Shown here: in pieces, positions 19,175-23,136 of the stretch
Numbering within the stretch: position 1 is the stretch's first letter
How the letters are laid out: every line of letters begins with the position of its first letter
Assembly: GCA_020650975.1 (NCBI GenBank)
Contig: JAIPMN010177026.1
Span: forward strand, 1-23,136
Direction of reading: 5' to 3'
DNA: 23,136 bases
Source: Apostichopus californicus
Lineage: Eukaryota; Echinodermata; Holothuroidea; Aspidochirotida; Stichopodidae
Translations under genes and position numbers: made by a program
Notes under the pieces: model-generated
Databases searched by the model: none
What the model was told of the DNA's origin: nothing
Seen by the model: the letters and a program-made list of their open reading frames with translations, nothing else

Positions 19175-19840
19175 TCTTCCAGAAATCCTACCTTGGTAGA
19201 AATACATTAATTACATCTGTCCAAAAACTGACTTAAAGCACGCAACAATTTAATTTTGTAACAATAATGTTGAAACGCCTGGATAGTAAGCGTGCACCTA
19301 GTAAACTTGGGACGAAAAAGTGCGCTTTGCCTCACTACAATTGATAATTGATTAACTGTACCAACTATAGCAGTAGGACATGTCTATGGAATTTGCCGCA
19401 GGGATTAACATACGGCACAACAAAATGGCATGAGCTTTACTTAAAGGAATGAATAAACACAAAGGAAGAGGTGAAAATTCCACCAGGGGTTCGATTGCTT
19501 TTGAAAAGCTATACAACATTGAATCAAAAGATGCATGCGGGGTAAAATGACCCTTTGTAGATTAAATAGTCTAAAACCTGGACAATCTTTATTCTTCGGC
19601 ATCACAACATTCACTTATATATACTACAGATTTGCCTGTTGCAATCAACAGTTGAGAAAGAAGAATCATTCTTTGCTGAACCGTAAAGCGCCTGCTACTG
19701 ACCTCCGAGGACAACTCATGTGCCTTTCTGACATGTGAGATGAATACCAGCAGAATAATTTATGACAGTTCTACGTTCTTTCGTTTAAGAATGATGACAT
19801 CTACTACGTTTCTTACGTTAAGTTTAATCAGTATACCGAA
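19175..19840. other. Non-coding spacer between repeat copies
   Basis: No gene recognised. A tRNA B-box-like word (ggttcgattgc, about 19488) lacks an A box and was not called. Confidence 0.55.
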
Positions 19841-19941
19841 AACATGAGTCTTATGTAAGTGAAAAGTACACGGGTTTAACTAGTTAATACGTAACGTTTC
19901 CGATTGAACCATCGTTATATGCTACGTGTAGCTGCTAAAAT
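19841..19941 (+). repeat. Dispersed repeat, copy 3
   Basis: Matches 19018-19117 over about 100 bp with a handful of changes (for example ggtttaactagtt for ggtataaccagtt). It ends at gctgctaaaa, before the ttatatacaagctt segment found in copies 1 and 2. Confidence 0.75.
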
Positions 19942-20751
19942 CAGTGTGTAAACTGTAACCGTTGAAAGTGCAAGCTGTAATCCATAGTAATTTGTTTCAA
20001 AGATACTAAGGACACAGTACAAATATTATCATAGCTATAGTGTTATTCGCAATGTAGCGTATATCAAAAACGGACGAGTGGGATCTTTGAGTACATTACA
20101 ATCATAACTGTGAATGTAAACTGTCTGTCACTGTTTAGTTCCGAGTTCAGCATACACATATTCTTAGAAGCAGAAGAATACTCTCATTACAAAAGTAAGG
20201 GACAATATTACAGGTAGATATATATCATTTATAATTTATAGCTATTGTTGTGGCGGTATACCTTACAATTGCCTATATAGTTGAACATAACACATTTGTG
20301 ATACCAAAAAAAATGTTAATATAGTTCACCAGTCATAGCAGGACTTTCATAACTGATAACTTCCCATCAGCATGTGGTCTTTAATACTTATAGCAGTCAA
20401 TTTTTGTGGGAAAAGTATTGAAATTGTATAATTCTAGTGTAGAAACTGAGAGCTCCAATTTGTTACTTGGTTACTTTAAGGGACGAAGGCAGAATGAAAT
20501 CAAACGCCAGCCATCTTTATCGTAATATCGTCAACATTATTATCCACATCCTCGGTTTGATACATTTATACAACGCATCGAGAGAAGGCGATTCATTGGA
20601 TTCTGCTTCAAAATACTTTATTTTCTTTTAATCTCCTTTCGTGATTGCAAGCAAACGCATTCTCTCGAAGTAATAAATGCGACATTTCTAGAGTGACCTC
20701 GTGTAGTTGCTCTCTCCTAATCAAGTTAGGCAGTGAAGGTACATTTAACGT
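19942..20751. other. Non-coding AT-rich region
   Basis: Nothing recognisable on either strand. Confidence 0.55.
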
Positions 20752-20753
20752 TA

Positions 20754-21700
20754 TGGCGGACCATCAGTCTCAAATCGTGAGGAGTCGACATATACTGAAA
20801 TAAATCGACATATACAAATTTCCTTTGACTTATACCAGTTTCCAGCAGCTTAAATTTACTTCTACCGATTTAAATCGACAAATACCGATTTAACTCGACA
20901 TATCATCGATTTAAATCGACATACACCAGATTAATTTGACATATCATCGACTTAAATCGACATATACCAATTTAAATTGACGATAAGTAAAATAAATCGG
21001 TATATGTCAATTGAAATCGACAAATACCAGTTTAAATCGATTATATGTCAAATTATATCGGTATATGTTATTTTAAATCGACATATACCAATTTAATTCG
21101 ACTTATACCAGTTTCAATTACTCGCCCGCCTTGTCAGGTGATTTCACGTGATATATGTGCACATGTCAATCATCACCGAAATCGGGATTTGGAATATGTT
21201 AATGAGCTAAATCGATGATATTTCGATTTAAATAGGTATATGTCACTTTGAGTTGCTAGAAAATTTGATAAGTCCAAGGAAATTGACTTCTACCGATTTA
21301 ATTCGACATATCATCGATTTAAACTGGTAGATGTCGATTAAAATTGACATATACCGTTTTATATTACATACCATCGATTTAAATTGGTAAATGTCGATTT
21401 AAATCGGTATATGTCGATTTAAATTGGTATATGTCGATTTAAAATGACATATACCGATTTAATTTGACATATCCTCGATTTAAACTAGTATATGTCGATT
21501 TAAATTGACAATTACCGATTTTAATGACATATCATCGATTTAAATCGATGATATGTCGAATTAAACTGGTTTATGTCGATTTAAATCGGTAAAAGTCAAA
21601 TTAAGCTGCTGGAAATTGGTATAAGTCAAAGAAAATTGGTATTTGTCGAATTCAATCGGTATAAGTCGATTCCCCACGATTTGAGGCTGATGGCCCGCCA
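20754..21700. mobile_element. Long inverted-repeat element with internal palindromic units
   Basis: The left end TGGCGGACCATCAG continues as an inverted copy of the right end (CTGATGGCCCGCCA), both extended by tctcaaatcgtg/cacgatttgagg. The inverted match goes on for over 100 bp: ctttgacttatacc and ccagcagcttaa appear on both sides in mirrored order. The interior is packed with diverged copies of a unit of the type cgacatataccgatttaaat in both orientations, mostly tcgacatatacc on the left and ggtatatgtcga on the right. TA at 20752-20753 and 21701-21702 could be the target duplication, as in Tc1/mariner-type or other TA-inserting MITEs. There is no transposase, so it is non-autonomous. A transcript of either strand would fold into a near-full-length hairpin. 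Confidence 0.78.
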
Positions 21701-21702
21701 TA

Positions 21703-23029
21703 TTGACGTATGGTTAAAACATGAGCTCATACTTGAAAAGAACAGTTATCCTATTAGACTATGCCTAGAATGCAGAACCTGCTACTCCATTGTTAACAAA
21801 ATTTGCTTGTTCGAATCTTTTTTATTTAAGGCAAAATGTTAACTTTATGAAGATCTGCTTCCTTCGTCAAGAGTTATATCGAATATTTCGCCACGCACTT
21901 GTTTGAAAAGGAGTTGAATTAACACGCACGTTTTTGTTAAGAACGATTACGTGGGTTTGCGAAGACTTGTAGTTGTATATATTTACAAGAGTCAAGAGCA
22001 TAAAAATGACAAAACAGTTGGATCGATGTACATACCGAAGTCATATGATAAATTCACTTGCTAATGATGGTGGCAAAATGTTGGAAAAAGGTAGTAAGTT
22101 TTAATGATTATTTCTTGAAAACTTTTATTGGTATCTAGTTAGCGCAACATAAAGAAAATTCGGTGGCGATAAGCATGTCATTTTTGGTTGGGAATTTCAT
22201 GTCGTGATAATTCGGCGACACAGGCAGAAGTTTGTAGTTAGATATGAATCTCGCTTATATATAAACAATTCTCCGTGAGATTCAAATAAAAAACAACACT
22301 AGGTTTTATGGGGTAGTATGGGTTTCGTAAAAAAACTAATGGTGAAATGCGTAGCGGAGGACACCCCAGCATTTCACTCAGTTCTTCATTCATCCTTTTC
22401 TTAAGAGTTAAGAATGTTCCGTGTCACTTCAGAAATGCCAGCGATTCGATATGATGTTGTTGTTTATTAGAATACTGTCCGAAATTTATAAATTCATGTT
22501 CTAAGGAAAAAGTGAAATGGAAAACATTCCGTTGAAAAGACATGTTTAACTAGAGATCGCAAGTTAACGGGCGTTACTAAACTTCCCTTTTCATATACAG
22601 AAAATAGTATATTATACAACGAAAGTTTATGAAAGCGTATCCTGTTTGCTCTCTCTTAATAATGAAAGATACATCAGGTATGGCAATAAGAACTTATTAA
22701 AAGTATTGTATAAACAATCAACTTCACAAAAACTGAGTATAGTAGGGACAGGGAGTGTACAATTGAAAGGAAGTGAGCTAAAATCCCTTAAGGGTTTAAA
22801 TAAGAGATCATGCTTTATACTTTAAACATATTGATAATAATATTGCAATAAGATTAATAATAATCTCATTACATCATCCTTTCACATCCACAACTTAAAG
22901 TAAACAGTAAATTGGTTCTATTTCAAATGAAAATATAACTTTTATGGTTCACTGATGACTGAATAAAAAACTCAACTCATTCCTCAAGACAAAATAATCT
23001 GTACATTTAGTGACATCATCCAATTGAAG
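21703..23029. other. Non-coding AT-rich region
   Basis: No gene recognised. The open frame that starts inside the inverted-repeat element and runs to 21842 is chance. A small imperfect hairpin (ggtgaaatgc/gcatttcac) lies at about 22341-22379. Confidence 0.55.
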
Positions 23030-23136
23030 GTGCTTTTTACGTGACCCGCCATGCGGGATACAAAACGTCACGGCCAAACGGCACTACCGAACCATCCCAT
23101 ACTGACAAACGAAACTCAGGTCAAGCGAGCCAAAAA
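23030..23136 (-). mobile_element. LINE 3' end, type B, running off the window
   Basis: Starts gtgctttttacgtg and then follows 4901-5007 closely, including the small GC hairpin (cccgccatgcggg) and cacggccaaacggcac. Read on the minus strand it is the 3' terminus of an element whose body lies beyond the right edge. It proves that type B is a dispersed family and not a unique part of the nested insertion. Confidence 0.75.

Noticed and set aside
19470..19510. tRNA-like B box (ggttcgattgc)
   Set aside because: No A box at the right distance and no cloverleaf can be drawn by eye.
20753..21701. CRISPR-like array of short repeats
   Set aside because: Units are diverged, irregularly spaced, occur in both orientations, and lie in an animal genome inside an inverted-repeat element; there are no spacers of constant length.
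22341..22379. Small hairpin ggtgaaatgc/gcatttcac
   Set aside because: A 9-base imperfect stem of this kind is expected by chance in a window this long, and nothing around it supports a function.

Overview
This is a eukaryotic, almost certainly animal, genomic window made of decayed transposable elements in AT-rich non-coding DNA. No intact host protein gene is visible. LINE and BEL/Pao retroelements, frequent TAGGCCTA-type words and the lack of compact gene packing fit an invertebrate deuterostome (for example an echinoderm) or another marine invertebrate. That placement is an inference with low confidence.

Region 1 (1-1049): non-coding flank with one possible small inverted-repeat element. 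Region 2 (1050-7689): a 5'-truncated LINE on the plus strand, of the apurinic-endonuclease type with two ORFs, most like the L1/Tx1 superclade. It holds the end of ORF1, then ORF2 (endonuclease, reverse transcriptase, C-terminal Cys/His region) and a 3' UTR, all broken by frameshifts. ORF2 is split by a second, minus-strand insertion (4902-7064) with a clear target-site duplication. This insert is a close relative that kept its 5' UTR, a nearly complete ORF1 with three CCHC zinc knuckles and its 3' UTR, but lost almost all of ORF2. On its 3' side it carries a U2 snRNA 5' fragment in antisense and then a second, different LINE 3' end. The same second 3' end reappears at the right edge of the window (23030-23136).

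Region 3 (7690-9939): non-coding, with a spaced direct repeat. Region 4 (about 9940-14750): a decayed BEL/Pao LTR retrotransposon on the plus strand. It has gag, zinc knuckles, aspartic protease, reverse transcriptase, an RNase H remnant, integrase, the BEL C-terminal integrase domain, a purine tract and a likely 3' LTR; the 5' LTR and the gag start are missing. Region 5 (15040-16435): a 1.4 kb candidate solo LTR with TG...CA ends and a TTAC duplication.

Region 6 (16440-23029): AT-rich non-coding DNA containing a three-copy dispersed repeat (18928-19941) and a striking 947-bp inverted-repeat element (20754-21700). The interior of that element is itself built from dozens of short quasi-palindromic units. 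The two LINE copies share ORF layout, the overlapping stop/start TAATG between ORF1 and ORF2, and a common 3'-terminal word. This suggests one autonomous family and a shortened derivative that would depend on ORF2 protein supplied in trans.
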